Source: Pseudomonas libanensis
Lineage (GTDB): Bacteria; Pseudomonadota; Gammaproteobacteria; Pseudomonadales; Pseudomonadaceae
Direction of reading: 5' to 3'
DNA length: 64,000 nt
Assembly (NCBI RefSeq): GCF_001439685.1
Contig: NZ_JYLH01000009.1
Coordinates: 186,001 to 250,000, forward strand
Below the pieces are notes generated by a model that worked only from the letters and a program-made list of their open reading frames with translations, had not been told where the DNA came from and did no database searches. Shown here piece after piece: positions 50,131 to 58,058 of this stretch. Made by a program: the position numbers and the translations under genes. Each line of letters begins with the position of its first letter. Position 1 is the stretch's first letter.

Positions 50131-52548
50131 TTAATCCGGCAGTTTGAACGCCATTACATAGTCACCCTGCTTGGTCCCCAGGGAGCCGTGACCGCCCGCC
50201 ATGACCAGCACGTATTGCTTGCCGTCCTTGCCGGTGTAGGTCATCGGGGTGGTTTGCGCGCCTGCAGGCAGGCGGCCTTCCCACAGTTGCTTGCCGTTTT
50301 TCACGTCATAGGCACGCAGGTACTGGTCGAGGGTGCCGCTGAGGAAGGCGACGCCACCGGCGGTGGTGAACGTACCGCCCAGGCTCGGCACGCCCATGGT
50401 CAGCGGGATCGGAACCGGCGAGCTGTCACGCACGGTGCCGTTCTTGTGCATCCAGATGGTCTGGTGGTTGGTCAGGTCGACCGCTGCCACGTAGCCCCAC
50501 GCTGGTGCCTGGCACGGCAGGCCCATGGGCGACAGCAACGCTTCAAGGATCACGCCGTACGGCGCGCCTTTGTTCGGCTGTACGCCTTCGGTTTCGCTGA
50601 CGCGTGGGCCTTGCTTGGCAATGTCTGCAGCCGGGATCAGCTTCGATTTGAACGCCATGTAGCTTGGGTTCACGAAGGCGATCTGGCGGACCGGATCGAC
50701 CGAGATGCCGCCCCAGTCGAACACACCGAAGTTACCTGGGTAAACGATCGAGCCTTGCAGCGATGGCGGGGTGAACGGGCCGTCGTAGCGCATCGACTTG
50801 AAGTCGATCCGGCAGATCAGTTGGTCGAACGGCGTAACGCCCCACATGTCGCGTTCTTTCAACGGCGGCGGCATGAAGTTCAGGTCGGACTTGGGCTGGG
50901 TAGGGGAGGTACGGTCGCCCGCCACTGCGCCTTGGGGTACGGCAACTTCGTGGATTGGCACCACCGGCTGGCCGGTAGCGCGGTCCAGCACGTAGATGCT
51001 GCCTTGCTTGGTCGACGCCATCACGGCCTGCTTGACGCCGGCTTCGGTCTTGATGTCGATCAGCGAAGGCTGGCCGCCGACGTCCATGTCCCACAGGTCG
51101 TGGTGGGTGAACTGGAAGGTCCACTTCACGTGGCCGGTGTCGATGTCCAGGGCAGTCAGGCCAGCGGCGTATTTTTCCGAGTCGTCGGTACGGTCGCCGC
51201 CGTACTGGTCGGGCATCTGGTTGCCCATCGGCAGGTAAAGCATGCCGAGTTTTTCATCCACGGCAAACATGGACCACATGTTCGGCGAGTTGCGGGTGTA
51301 GGTCTTGCCCTCGGCCAACGGGGTGGTGTCGTCCGGGTTGCCGCTGTCCCAGTTCCACACGAGTTTGCCGGTGTGCACGTCGAACGCACGGATCACGCCG
51401 CTTGGCTCGTCGATGGAAACGTTGTCGGTCACGTGACCGCCGATCACCACCAGGTTCTTGGTCACGGCCGGTGGCGAGGTGGAGTAGTAACCGCCTGGGG
51501 CGAAGCTGCCGATGTTGGCACGCAGGTCGACCTGGCCTTTGTCACCGAAGTCTTCGCACATCTTGCCGGTGTCGGCGTTCAGGGCGATCAGGCGAGTGTC
51601 AGCAGTAGGGACGAAGATGCGTTTTGGGCAGGCATTCGGTGCAGCAGCCGGGCTGGCGCTGCCGGTGGGGCTCTGCTCGGAAGCGTAGGCAGCGTCATCG
51701 TGGTACGACACGCCACGGCAAGTCATGTGCGCCCAACCCTTGAAGCTTTCAGCACCCTGGGTGGTGATCTTCGGGTCGAAACGCCAGATTTCCTTGCCGG
51801 TGTCCGGGTCCAGGGCAATCACTTGGCTGTGCGGCGTGCACACGTAGAGCATGCCGTTGACTTTCAGCGGGGTGTTTTCCGCGGTGGTTTCACCGGGGTC
51901 GCCTGGGCCAGGGATGTCGCCGGTGCGGAAGGTCCACGCGGGTACCAGCTTATGCGCATTTTCCGGGGTGATCTGTGCCAGTGGCGAATAACGATCACCG
52001 TGGGCGGAACGGCCATAGGAATTCCAGTCGCCATCAGCCTGGGCCGGTGCAGCGCTGGCCATGCCCGGCACCGCGTCGCGGTCCAGTTGGCCGGTCTTGA
52101 CCATAACACCTGGGTTGGTGAACTGGCTGGCCAGGGCGGTAGCACCGGCCAGCACTACGGCTACGCTCAGCGCGCCAGTACCCAATGGCGCAGCTTGGCC
52201 ACGCAACAACGGACGGCGAAACCACGGCAGCAGCATGACGATGCCCAGGGCGAACAGCAGGGCCAGGCGCGGCACCAGTTGCCACCAATCCAGGCCGACC
52301 TCCCACAGTGCCCACACGGTGCTGGCGAACAGCACCAATGCATACAGGCCCAGCGCAGCGCGGCGGGTGGCCAGCAGCAGCACGCCGGTCAGGGCGATGC
52401 CGATACCGGCCAGCAGGTAATACAGCGAGCCGCCGAGCATGCTCAGCTTGACCCCACCGGCCAGCAAGGCCAGCCCCATGATCAGCAGCAAGACGCCTAG
52501 CAACCTGGGCAGCAGGCGGCTTGGGCTTGAGGCACCATCAGTGCTCAT
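50131..52548 (-). CDS. gcd: Membrane-bound PQQ-dependent glucose dehydrogenase
   Basis: 805 aa, normal length. Five N-terminal transmembrane helices (residues ~10-150) anchor a periplasmic beta-propeller. PQQ-type signatures: DWNSYGRSAHGDRYSPLAQI, ALDPDTGKEIWRFDPKI, and VFDWGGISVDPVRQIAFVN. Oxidises glucose to gluconate and passes electrons to ubiquinone; supports gluconate-based sugar use and acidification in Pseudomonas. ATG at 52548 with GGAG upstream. Single gene ending at a strong terminator; PQQ genes are not in the window. Confidence 0.95.
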   Translation of the reverse strand: MSTDGASSPSRLLPRLLGVLLLIMGLALLAGGVKLSMLGGSLYYLLAGIGIALTGVLLLATRRAALGLYALVLFASTVWALWEVGLDWWQLVPRLALLFALGIVMLLPWFRRPLLRGQAAPLGTGALSVAVVLAGATALASQFTNPGVMVKTGQLDRDAVPGMASAAPAQADGDWNSYGRSAHGDRYSPLAQITPENAHKLVPAWTFRTGDIPGPGDPGETTAENTPLKVNGMLYVCTPHSQVIALDPDTGKEIWRFDPKITTQGAESFKGWAHMTCRGVSYHDDAAYASEQSPTGSASPAAAPNACPKRIFVPTADTRLIALNADTGKMCEDFGDKGQVDLRANIGSFAPGGYYSTSPPAVTKNLVVIGGHVTDNVSIDEPSGVIRAFDVHTGKLVWNWDSGNPDDTTPLAEGKTYTRNSPNMWSMFAVDEKLGMLYLPMGNQMPDQYGGDRTDDSEKYAAGLTALDIDTGHVKWTFQFTHHDLWDMDVGGQPSLIDIKTEAGVKQAVMASTKQGSIYVLDRATGQPVVPIHEVAVPQGAVAGDRTSPTQPKSDLNFMPPPLKERDMWGVTPFDQLICRIDFKSMRYDGPFTPPSLQGSIVYPGNFGVFDWGGISVDPVRQIAFVNPSYMAFKSKLIPAADIAKQGPRVSETEGVQPNKGAPYGVILEALLSPMGLPCQAPAWGYVAAVDLTNHQTIWMHKNGTVRDSSPVPIPLTMGVPSLGGTFTTAGGVAFLSGTLDQYLRAYDVKNGKQLWEGRLPAGAQTTPMTYTGKDGKQYVLVMAGGHGSLGTKQGDYVMAFKLPD

Positions 52549-52650
52549 AGTGTGTTTCTCCGTTACGTTGGAATTATGTAACCCCGTGCTTCACTCACTG
52601 TAGATGACGATTCGGCACGGGCTTGGTTCATCGTTTTTTTTGGTTTTTTC

Positions 52651-52673
52651 TGTGGATAACCGGTTTATCCACA
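52651..52673. promoter_or_regulatory. Inverted pair of perfect DnaA-box 9-mers
   Basis: TGTGGATAA (52651-52659) and TTATCCACA (52665-52673), each a perfect DnaA box, face each other across CCGGT, extending to 10-bp arms with the flanking C/G. It lies ~100 bases upstream of gcd. A DnaA site, another operator or a hairpin are possible. Confidence 0.5.
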
Positions 52674-52946
52674 GGCGGGCAATAACACCCCAGGCGCAGG
52701 TCTGTTTCAGACAGCGCTGTCTTTGCGTATAGGGCGATTCGGCAAAATGGGGGCTACCGGGAGGTGAAGCGTTTCAGATTGTTGCGAAGGATAATGCGGC
52801 GGGGCGTTTTGAGAAAGGGTGAATCGCAAGATGCATCATTTCAGTTTTGGTAACAGTGACAGATAGTCGCTGCCCAATCATGTGGGGAGCATGCCCCTAT
52901 ACCGATTAGTCAAGGGAGCGCAATGCTCAAAGCAACGAAGATCAAA

Positions 52947-53036
52947 TGTGGGAGCTGGCTTGCCTGCGAAGACGTCGGCCCAGCAAACATTGATGTTGAC
53001 TGACCCAGCGCTTTCGCGGGCAAGCCCGCTCCCACA
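52947..53036. repeat. Hybrid REP doublet (two REP classes)
   Basis: The left arm TGTGGGAGCTGGCTTGCCTG is of the CTGGC class, while the right arm (CGCGGGCAAGCCCGCTCCCACA) is the reverse complement of the CGGGC class. The two arms therefore come from different REP classes. Confidence 0.85.
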
Positions 53037-53054
53037 GGGGATTTGCGGTGATGA

Positions 53055-55073
53055 TTAGAAGGTAGTGCGAACGCCGAACTGCACGCTTCTGCCCGGTGCC
53101 GGCGCGATGTCGCGCAGGATCGAGCTGGCATAGCGCACGGTCTGGTTGGTCAGGTTTTCACCGTTGACGAACGCCAGCCACTGGCTGTCACCCACGTTGA
53201 AGCGATACCCCGCGCTGGCACCGAGGGTGGTGTAGCCATCGGTGCCGCTTTCGTTATCCGGCACGCGCCCTTGGCCTGCTGCGTGTTCCACATCGATACG
53301 CGCCTGCCAGCGGTCCAGTTCCCATAGCAAGCCGCTGTTCAAGCGCAGCGGCGCGATGCGTGGCAAGGCTTCGCCGGTATCCAGGTTGGTCGCGCGGGTG
53401 TAGTCGCCCGACAGTTCCAGCGCAAACTTGCCGTAGGCGCCTTCGCCGAGCTTCCAGTGATCCTGGGCTTCGAAGCCGGCGAAACGCGCACGCACACCGG
53501 AATATTCGTATTCGGGGATACCGCCCGCGTCCTCTTCGCCTTCATCGTTCAGGGTGCGACCCGTGCCCAACAAGCCGATGTAATTGGAGAAGTGGCTATA
53601 GAACACGCCGAAGCTGCCCTTGTGGGTGCCATTGTCAAAGCGCAGCGCGAGGTCGCTGGACACGGCTTTTTCTTTCTTCAGGTTGGCATCGCCCAACTCA
53701 AAGGTGCCAGTGGCGACATGGGCGCCGTTGGCATACAGCTCATAGAAGGTCGGCGCGCGCTCGGTGTAGCCCAACGTAGCAGCCAGGGACCAGACTGGCG
53801 TGAGGGTATACACCGCGCCGGACGACAGGCTGCCGGCGGTGAAGTCATTGCTCTTGCTGGCATTGGCAAATCGCTCGTTGCCCTTGGCATCGGGATCGAC
53901 GCTGGTGTGTTCCACGCGGGCGCCGAGGCTGAGTTTCAGGCGCTCGGTGGCTTGCATCTCTTCGAGGATAAACAATGCGCCGGCATTGGTGTCGGTCTGC
54001 GGCACAAAAGCTTCTTCGCCCAGGGCCGAGAACTCGTTGCGGGTCACTTGGGCGCCGACCACGCCATCGAATGGGCCGATCGGCTGGTGGCGAGCTTCAA
54101 CACGGGCTTCATAGCCTTTGTTCTTGAAGATCGTACCGGTCTCGCCGCCTTCGATTTCGCGATGTTCATAGTCGGTGTAGCCCGCGTCGAGTTTCACCGA
54201 GGTGAACGGCCCTTGCAGGTTACGGATTTCGGACGCAAAGGCGTAGTGATCCTGCTGCATGCGGATGCGCACATCCTGCTCGGCCGGCGAGCCGTAGTTG
54301 CTGTCGTAGTTGCTGTAGGAGAGCCCGGCATAACCATCGTCCCAAGTGTAGGAACCGCCGACGGCACCACCGTCCTGGCGGCCGTCGCTGTTGCCCAGGC
54401 GGCCATTCTTGCCTGGGCCGTCTTCGGTGGTCGAGGCGCGGCGGCTGCGGGCATAGCCCGGGATTTTCATGTCGTTGAATTCCCGTGCATTGGCATCCAG
54501 GTGCAGGGCGAAGGTGCCGTTGCCGGCTTCCAGCTTGCCCGCGCTGCTGCGGGTAGTGTCGGCACCGCCGTAGCGCAGTTCACCGGCACCGTGGATGCCC
54601 TCGATGGCGGCGGTGGGGATGCGGTTGTCGAAGGTATTGACCACACCACCGATGGCGCTGCCGCCATACAGCAGGGCCGCCGGGCCGCGCACGATTTCAA
54701 TGCGGTCAACGTTGATCGGGTCCAGCGGCACGGCATGGTCATAGGACAGCGACGAGGCATCCAGCGCGCCTACACCATTGCGCAGGATGCGAATGCGGTC
54801 GCCATCCTGGCCGCGAATGATCGGGCGGCTGGCGCCTGGGCCGAAATACGAAGATGACACCCCGGGTTGCTTGTTCAGGGTTTCGCCGAGGCTGCCTTTT
54901 TGTTGCAGGGTCAGCTCATCACCTTCCAGCACGGTGGTGGGCGAGGCCAGTTGTTCGCTGCCCAGCGGGTTGCCGGTGACCACTTGGGGGGGCAGTTCCA
55001 GGGCATGGACTTGGGAGCTGATCAACATGGCGGCGGCGAGAGGGGAAAGGCGCCAGAGAGAAGTCAGGGACAT
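53055..55073 (-). CDS. znuD: TonB-dependent receptor ZnuD-like (zinc)
   Basis: 672 aa. The signal peptide ends near QVHALELPPQ (residues 20-25); TonB-box-like PQVVTGNPLG. Plug motifs GDELTLQQKGSLGETLNKQPG and RGQDGDRIRILRNGVGALDAS, plus barrel loops with His/Asp/Glu such as IEGGETG, fit the ZnuD group, known for Zn uptake under Zur control (PA0781 in P. aeruginosa, which sits in this same chromosomal region). Terminal residue Phe. A Zur-like dyad lies 29-50 bases upstream of the start. Zinc rather than heme or copper is inferred from family and site. Confidence 0.8.
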   Translation of the reverse strand: MSLTSLWRLSPLAAAMLISSQVHALELPPQVVTGNPLGSEQLASPTTVLEGDELTLQQKGSLGETLNKQPGVSSSYFGPGASRPIIRGQDGDRIRILRNGVGALDASSLSYDHAVPLDPINVDRIEIVRGPAALLYGGSAIGGVVNTFDNRIPTAAIEGIHGAGELRYGGADTTRSSAGKLEAGNGTFALHLDANAREFNDMKIPGYARSRRASTTEDGPGKNGRLGNSDGRQDGGAVGGSYTWDDGYAGLSYSNYDSNYGSPAEQDVRIRMQQDHYAFASEIRNLQGPFTSVKLDAGYTDYEHREIEGGETGTIFKNKGYEARVEARHQPIGPFDGVVGAQVTRNEFSALGEEAFVPQTDTNAGALFILEEMQATERLKLSLGARVEHTSVDPDAKGNERFANASKSNDFTAGSLSSGAVYTLTPVWSLAATLGYTERAPTFYELYANGAHVATGTFELGDANLKKEKAVSSDLALRFDNGTHKGSFGVFYSHFSNYIGLLGTGRTLNDEGEEDAGGIPEYEYSGVRARFAGFEAQDHWKLGEGAYGKFALELSGDYTRATNLDTGEALPRIAPLRLNSGLLWELDRWQARIDVEHAAGQGRVPDNESGTDGYTTLGASAGYRFNVGDSQWLAFVNGENLTNQTVRYASSILRDIAPAPGRSVQFGVRTTF

Positions 55074-55101
55074 CGGTTATTCCTAGGTAAAACGTCTGTT
55101 A

Positions 55102-55123
55102 GATATAGTTACAATATAACATC
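55102..55123 (-). promoter_or_regulatory. Zur box-like dyad upstream of znuD
   Basis: On the minus strand the core reads GTTATATTGTAAC, an almost symmetrical GTTAY-type dyad extended by GAT and TATATC. It resembles the gamma-proteobacterial Zur consensus GTTATANTATAAC. Positioned 29 bases upstream of the znuD ATG, overlapping the expected promoter. Confidence 0.65.
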
Positions 55124-55244
55124 TCTTTTTTCATCGGGAAGTGGAACTTTTCCTGGCGGTCTATATTCAATGCCATGCTTCCACCTGCACGCCTCGTCGG
55201 CTAAGGTGCGCGGCTGTGTTTCCTCTATTTGCAAAAGGCCCGGC

Positions 55245-55478
55245 ATGACCGCGACAAGCAACGACCCGCTCCACGGTGTGACCCTGCAACACGTGCTCAC
55301 CACCCTGGTTGAACATTACGAGTGGAGCGGCCTGGCCGAGCGTATTGATATTCGCTGCTTTAAAAGCGACCCGAGCATCAAGTCGAGCCTGACCTTCCTG
55401 CGCAAGACCCCTTGGGCCCGTGAAAAGGTCGAAGGCTTGTACGTCAAGCTGATGCGCACCAAACGCCCGTTGGATTGA
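55245..55478 (+). CDS. VF530 family small DNA-binding protein
   Basis: 77 aa from the ATG at 55245 (MTATSNDPLHGVTLQHVLTT); longer frames upstream run through the znuD promoter and are rejected. It matches the VF530 (DUF2132) family in LTTLVEHYEWSGLAERIDIRC and KSSLTFLRKTPWAREKVEGLY, a helical fold thought to bind DNA. Function unknown. Followed after 4 bases by the Pr6Pr membrane gene, likely cotranscribed. Confidence 0.85.
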   Translation: MTATSNDPLHGVTLQHVLTTLVEHYEWSGLAERIDIRCFKSDPSIKSSLTFLRKTPWAREKVEGLYVKLMRTKRPLD

Positions 55479-55482
55479 GCCG

Positions 55483-56109
55483 ATGAAGCGTTTTGTCGCG
55501 GCGGCCGCGTTGGCCGGCTGGGTGGGGTTGGCGATTCAGCAATACCTGATCCTGTACTCGCGCTGGTCCAGCGGCGCCAGCCTGCTGGGCGGGTTGATCA
55601 GCTTCTTCAGTTTCTTCACGGTGCTGACCAATACCCTGGTCGTTGTGGTGCTCAGCTATTGGCTGGTCAAGCGCGACTCCGTCGGCAAGCGGTTTTTCCT
55701 CGCGCCGGGTATCAGCAGCGCGATTGCCGCGAGCATCGTCCTGGTGAGCCTGGCCTACAACCTGCTGCTGCGGCACTTATGGAGCCCGGAGGGCTTTCAG
55801 TTTATCGCCGATGAATTGCTGCATGACGTGATGCCGTTGCTGTTTCTGATCTATTGGTGGCGGTGCGTGCCCAAGGGCAGCCTGCGGCTCAAGCACATTG
55901 CCGGATGGGTGATTTACCCCTTGGTGTACTTCGCTTATGTGCTGCTGCGCGGGCATTCGCTTGGGCAGTATCAGTACCCGTTCATGGATGTGGACAGCCT
56001 GGGTTACCCACAGGTGTTCGTGAATGCCGGGGGGATTTTGGCAGGGTTCATCGTCATCGCACTGGCGATCATTGGCCTGGACAAGCACCTCAAATCCCCC
56101 TCGATTTAA
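55483..56109 (+). CDS. Pr6Pr family membrane protein
   Basis: 208 aa with about six transmembrane helices (around residues 5-22, 35-58, 75-95, 108-123, 135-153 and 180-200). Motifs FFSFFTVLTNTLVVVVLSYW and LRHLWSPEGFQFIADELLHD match the Pr6Pr family, of unknown function. Ribosome site poorly visible; probably read in tandem with the VF530 gene 4 bases upstream. Confidence 0.8.
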   Translation: MKRFVAAAALAGWVGLAIQQYLILYSRWSSGASLLGGLISFFSFFTVLTNTLVVVVLSYWLVKRDSVGKRFFLAPGISSAIAASIVLVSLAYNLLLRHLWSPEGFQFIADELLHDVMPLLFLIYWWRCVPKGSLRLKHIAGWVIYPLVYFAYVLLRGHSLGQYQYPFMDVDSLGYPQVFVNAGGILAGFIVIALAIIGLDKHLKSPSI

Positions 56110-56124
56110 AGTGAGCACCATTAA

Positions 56125-56205
56125 TGTGGGAGCTGGCTTGCCTGCGATAGCATCACCTCGGTGTAACTGATAAACCGAGGTGCTTGCATCGCAGGCAAAC
56201 CCCAC
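56125..56205. repeat. Decayed REP doublet
   Basis: The left arm TGTGGGAGCTGGCTTGCCTG is intact; the right arm (CGCAGGCAAACCCCACC) has lost several bases of the GCCAGCTCCC part. An inner dyad CACCTCGGT / ACCGAGGTG lies between. Located between the convergent Pr6Pr and siderophore-interacting genes. Confidence 0.75.
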
Positions 56206-56210
56206 CTTAT

Positions 56211-56978
56211 TTATTCTTCGTCGCTGCCTTCTGCGCGCCAGTAACCCACCGCTTTGAGATACTCCTCGTTGACCTTGTGCGTCTCCAGCAACACCCGCCG
56301 CACTTGGCGCGACAACTTGGTTTCGGTCGCGACAAAGCTGTACAGCGTGCCGCCGGGCAGCGTCAGGTTACGCACTACGTCAAGCAGGTCTTGCTGGCCA
56401 CGCACCACCCAAATAATCTCGACGTCCGCCGCGCTCTCCAGCACTTGCTGTTCCGCCGCATCGGCAATTTCAACCACCGCCAGCACCTTGCGCCCGGCCG
56501 GCAATTCTTCCAGGCGTCGACTGATGGCGGGCAGGGCGGTTTCATCGCCGATCAGCAGGTAGCCGTCGAAGATATCCGGCACGATCATCGAACCCCGTGG
56601 CCCACCGATATACAGGTACTGGCCGACCTGCGCCTGCTCGGCCCAGGTGGAGGCGGGGCCATCGCCGTGCAGCACGAAGTCGATATCCAGTTCACCGATG
56701 CTCAGGTCGTAACGCCGTGGCGTGTAATCGCGCATGGCCGGTTGCGGGCCGTCGCCCTTGATGGTGAATGTCGGGCTTTCCAGTGCGGCTTGTTCGGCGG
56801 CGTTCTGCGGGAACAGCAGTTTGATGTGATCGTCGCTGCCCAGACTGATAAAACCCGCCAATTCCGGCCCGCCCAGGGTGATGCGGCGCATGCGCGGGGT
56901 GATATCCACCACCCGCAGTACCTGCAGGCGACGGCGTTTGATTTCGTGGGTCACGCGGTGAATGGCTTGTGTGTTCAT
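56211..56978 (-). CDS. Siderophore-interacting protein, ferric reductase (YqjH/ViuB-like)
   Basis: 255 aa. FAD-binding front domain with MRRITLGGPELAGF and the flavin motif RDYTPRRYD; NAD(P)H-binding back half with GDETALPAISRRLEELPAGR. Homologues such as YqjH and ViuB reduce Fe(III)-siderophores to release iron in the cytoplasm. It overlaps the upstream PadR gene by 4 bases, the same pair as E. coli yqjI-yqjH, where YqjI responds to nickel and iron. Likely an iron-release enzyme controlled by that repressor. Confidence 0.88.
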   Translation of the reverse strand: MNTQAIHRVTHEIKRRRLQVLRVVDITPRMRRITLGGPELAGFISLGSDDHIKLLFPQNAAEQAALESPTFTIKGDGPQPAMRDYTPRRYDLSIGELDIDFVLHGDGPASTWAEQAQVGQYLYIGGPRGSMIVPDIFDGYLLIGDETALPAISRRLEELPAGRKVLAVVEIADAAEQQVLESAADVEIIWVVRGQQDLLDVVRNLTLPGGTLYSFVATETKLSRQVRRVLLETHKVNEEYLKAVGYWRAEGSDEE

Positions 56979-57511
56979 TGGTCTTTCCCGTCGGCAATGG
57001 CTTGCGCGGTGCGGTTGAGCAGCGCCGCGACACGCAGGATTTCTTCCGGGCTCCAGCGCCCGTGGTGCGAATGCAAGGCATGGCGCAGGTTATGCACCGC
57101 CTCGTGGATTTGCGGTGGGCGGTCCTGGCCGCGCAGCGAGCGCTTGCTGACATCAATGCGCATGCGCACGCCATCCAGGGCAACGGCTTGTTCGCTTAAG
57201 AAGAGACGACCGGCGTCGGTGATTGTGTAGCTTTTTTTCCCGCCCTCGGCGTCGCCACTGATCAACTCGCTTTCTTCAAGAAAGGTCAGGGTCGGGTAGA
57301 TCACGCCGGGGCTGGGGCTGTAGGCGCCGTCGAACAGGCTTTCGATGCGACGGATCAGGTCGTAGCCATGGCATGGCTGCTCGGCGATCAGCGCCGGCAA
57401 CAGCAGTTTCAAATCGCCCGGGGCAAATACCCGAGGCCCACGTGCGCCGCGTTCGCGGCCCATGCGTTTGTCGAAGCCGTCGCGGCCATCGTGGGGGTGG
57501 TGCTCTCTCAT
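56975..57511 (-). CDS. PadR family repressor, YqjI-like
   Basis: 178 aa from the ATG at 57511 (MREHHPHDGRDGFDKR). N-terminal His/Asp/Arg-rich tail, then a winged helix LKLLLPALIAEQPCHGYDLI, SPSPGVIYPTLTFLEESELI, GGKKSYTITDAGRLFLSEQ, and a C-terminal helical dimerisation part. YqjI in E. coli has a much more Cys/His-rich metal-binding tail; here only HHPHD remains, so metal sensing is uncertain. First gene with the ferric reductase. A 22-bp dyad lies upstream and is probably its operator. Confidence 0.85.
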   Translation of the reverse strand: MREHHPHDGRDGFDKRMGRERGARGPRVFAPGDLKLLLPALIAEQPCHGYDLIRRIESLFDGAYSPSPGVIYPTLTFLEESELISGDAEGGKKSYTITDAGRLFLSEQAVALDGVRMRIDVSKRSLRGQDRPPQIHEAVHNLRHALHSHHGRWSPEEILRVAALLNRTAQAIADGKDQ

Positions 57512-57536
57512 TTTTTCTGTGCTCTTCGATAGGTTT

Positions 57537-57558
57537 AGATACAACTTAAGATATATCT
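57537..57558. promoter_or_regulatory. PadR-type operator dyad
   Basis: A 22-bp imperfect palindrome (18 of 22 positions symmetrical) with outer halves AGATA...TATCT and centre CTTAAG, 26 bases upstream of the PadR start. It likely overlaps the promoter, giving autoregulation of the padR-SIP operon. Confidence 0.6.
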
Positions 57559-57586
57559 TTGGCTGGGCGCAAGCCTTCCGGACCAA

Positions 57587-58058
57587 CGGTTCAACCTGCG
57601 CGACGCGCTGGATCGACTGACGGCAAACCTGTCAATTGTAATAGTTTGAAGTTAGTGTATAAGTAATTAGAGTAACTACTCAGTTGTTCTGTGCATAATA
57701 TGCTTGCACTAAAAAACGTGTGGATACCCAAGTGTTAAAGCATGCTTGTCATCCGCTTCTTACAGAAATACTTCTACGTGTTTTTTGCTGGTTTTAGTAC
57801 GTGTAGGTGGATTCCTACGGATATAAATTAAGTTTTGGCAAAGTGCCATCTTTTTCCCGCAGGCCTTGTCTATTGGGGCTACGAGCTAATACGAAGTGCC
57901 CTGCATACCTGCCTTTGAATTCAGTGGATTATTGTTCGGCGTTGCAGCGACTCAACTAACTGAGCGCAGCGCAGTTTCGTTGTAAGTCCTCTAAAGCCTG
58001 GTGCTTTTATTAAACTTATCGACGAGTCTTTCACTGTTTACAACTACGGGTATTGACC
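57587..58058. promoter_or_regulatory. AT-rich upstream region of the pilus operon
   Basis: About 470 bases without a gene, clearly richer in A/T than neighbouring DNA. It separates the PadR gene from the pilin gene and must hold the pilus promoter. A 16-bp dyad GTAGGTGGATTCCTAC (57803-57818) resembles binding sites of LuxR-type response regulators such as RcsB. The stretch is long enough for a silenced (H-NS-type) promoter. Confidence 0.55.

Larger units (their letters stand above)
52549..53054. other. Region upstream of gcd
   Basis: About 500 bases without a credible gene, containing the gcd promoter, an inverted pair of DnaA-box-type 9-mers (52651-52673), an AT-rich stretch and a hybrid REP doublet (52947-53036) near the znuD end. 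Short frames here are poorly supported and overlap the repeat. Confidence 0.6.

Noticed and set aside
50113..52500. 795-codon open frame on the plus strand antisense to gcd
   Set aside because: It mirrors gcd in a GC-rich gene, has no ribosome site or recognisable domain, and its residue composition (His/Val/Gly/Ala-rich) is that of an antisense shadow.
52640..52680. Inverted DnaA boxes as a replication origin
   Set aside because: Only two boxes, no cluster, no dnaA/dnaN or partition genes nearby; the setting is a metabolic gene promoter.
54867..55478. Longer start (203 codons) for the VF530 gene
   Set aside because: The extension runs through the znuD start and Zur site on the opposite strand and does not resemble the family; the 77-codon form matches known members.
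3721..56205. Repeated TGTGGGAG... sequences as a CRISPR array
   Set aside because: They are paired inverted REP arms scattered between genes, with no regular spacer array and no cas gene.
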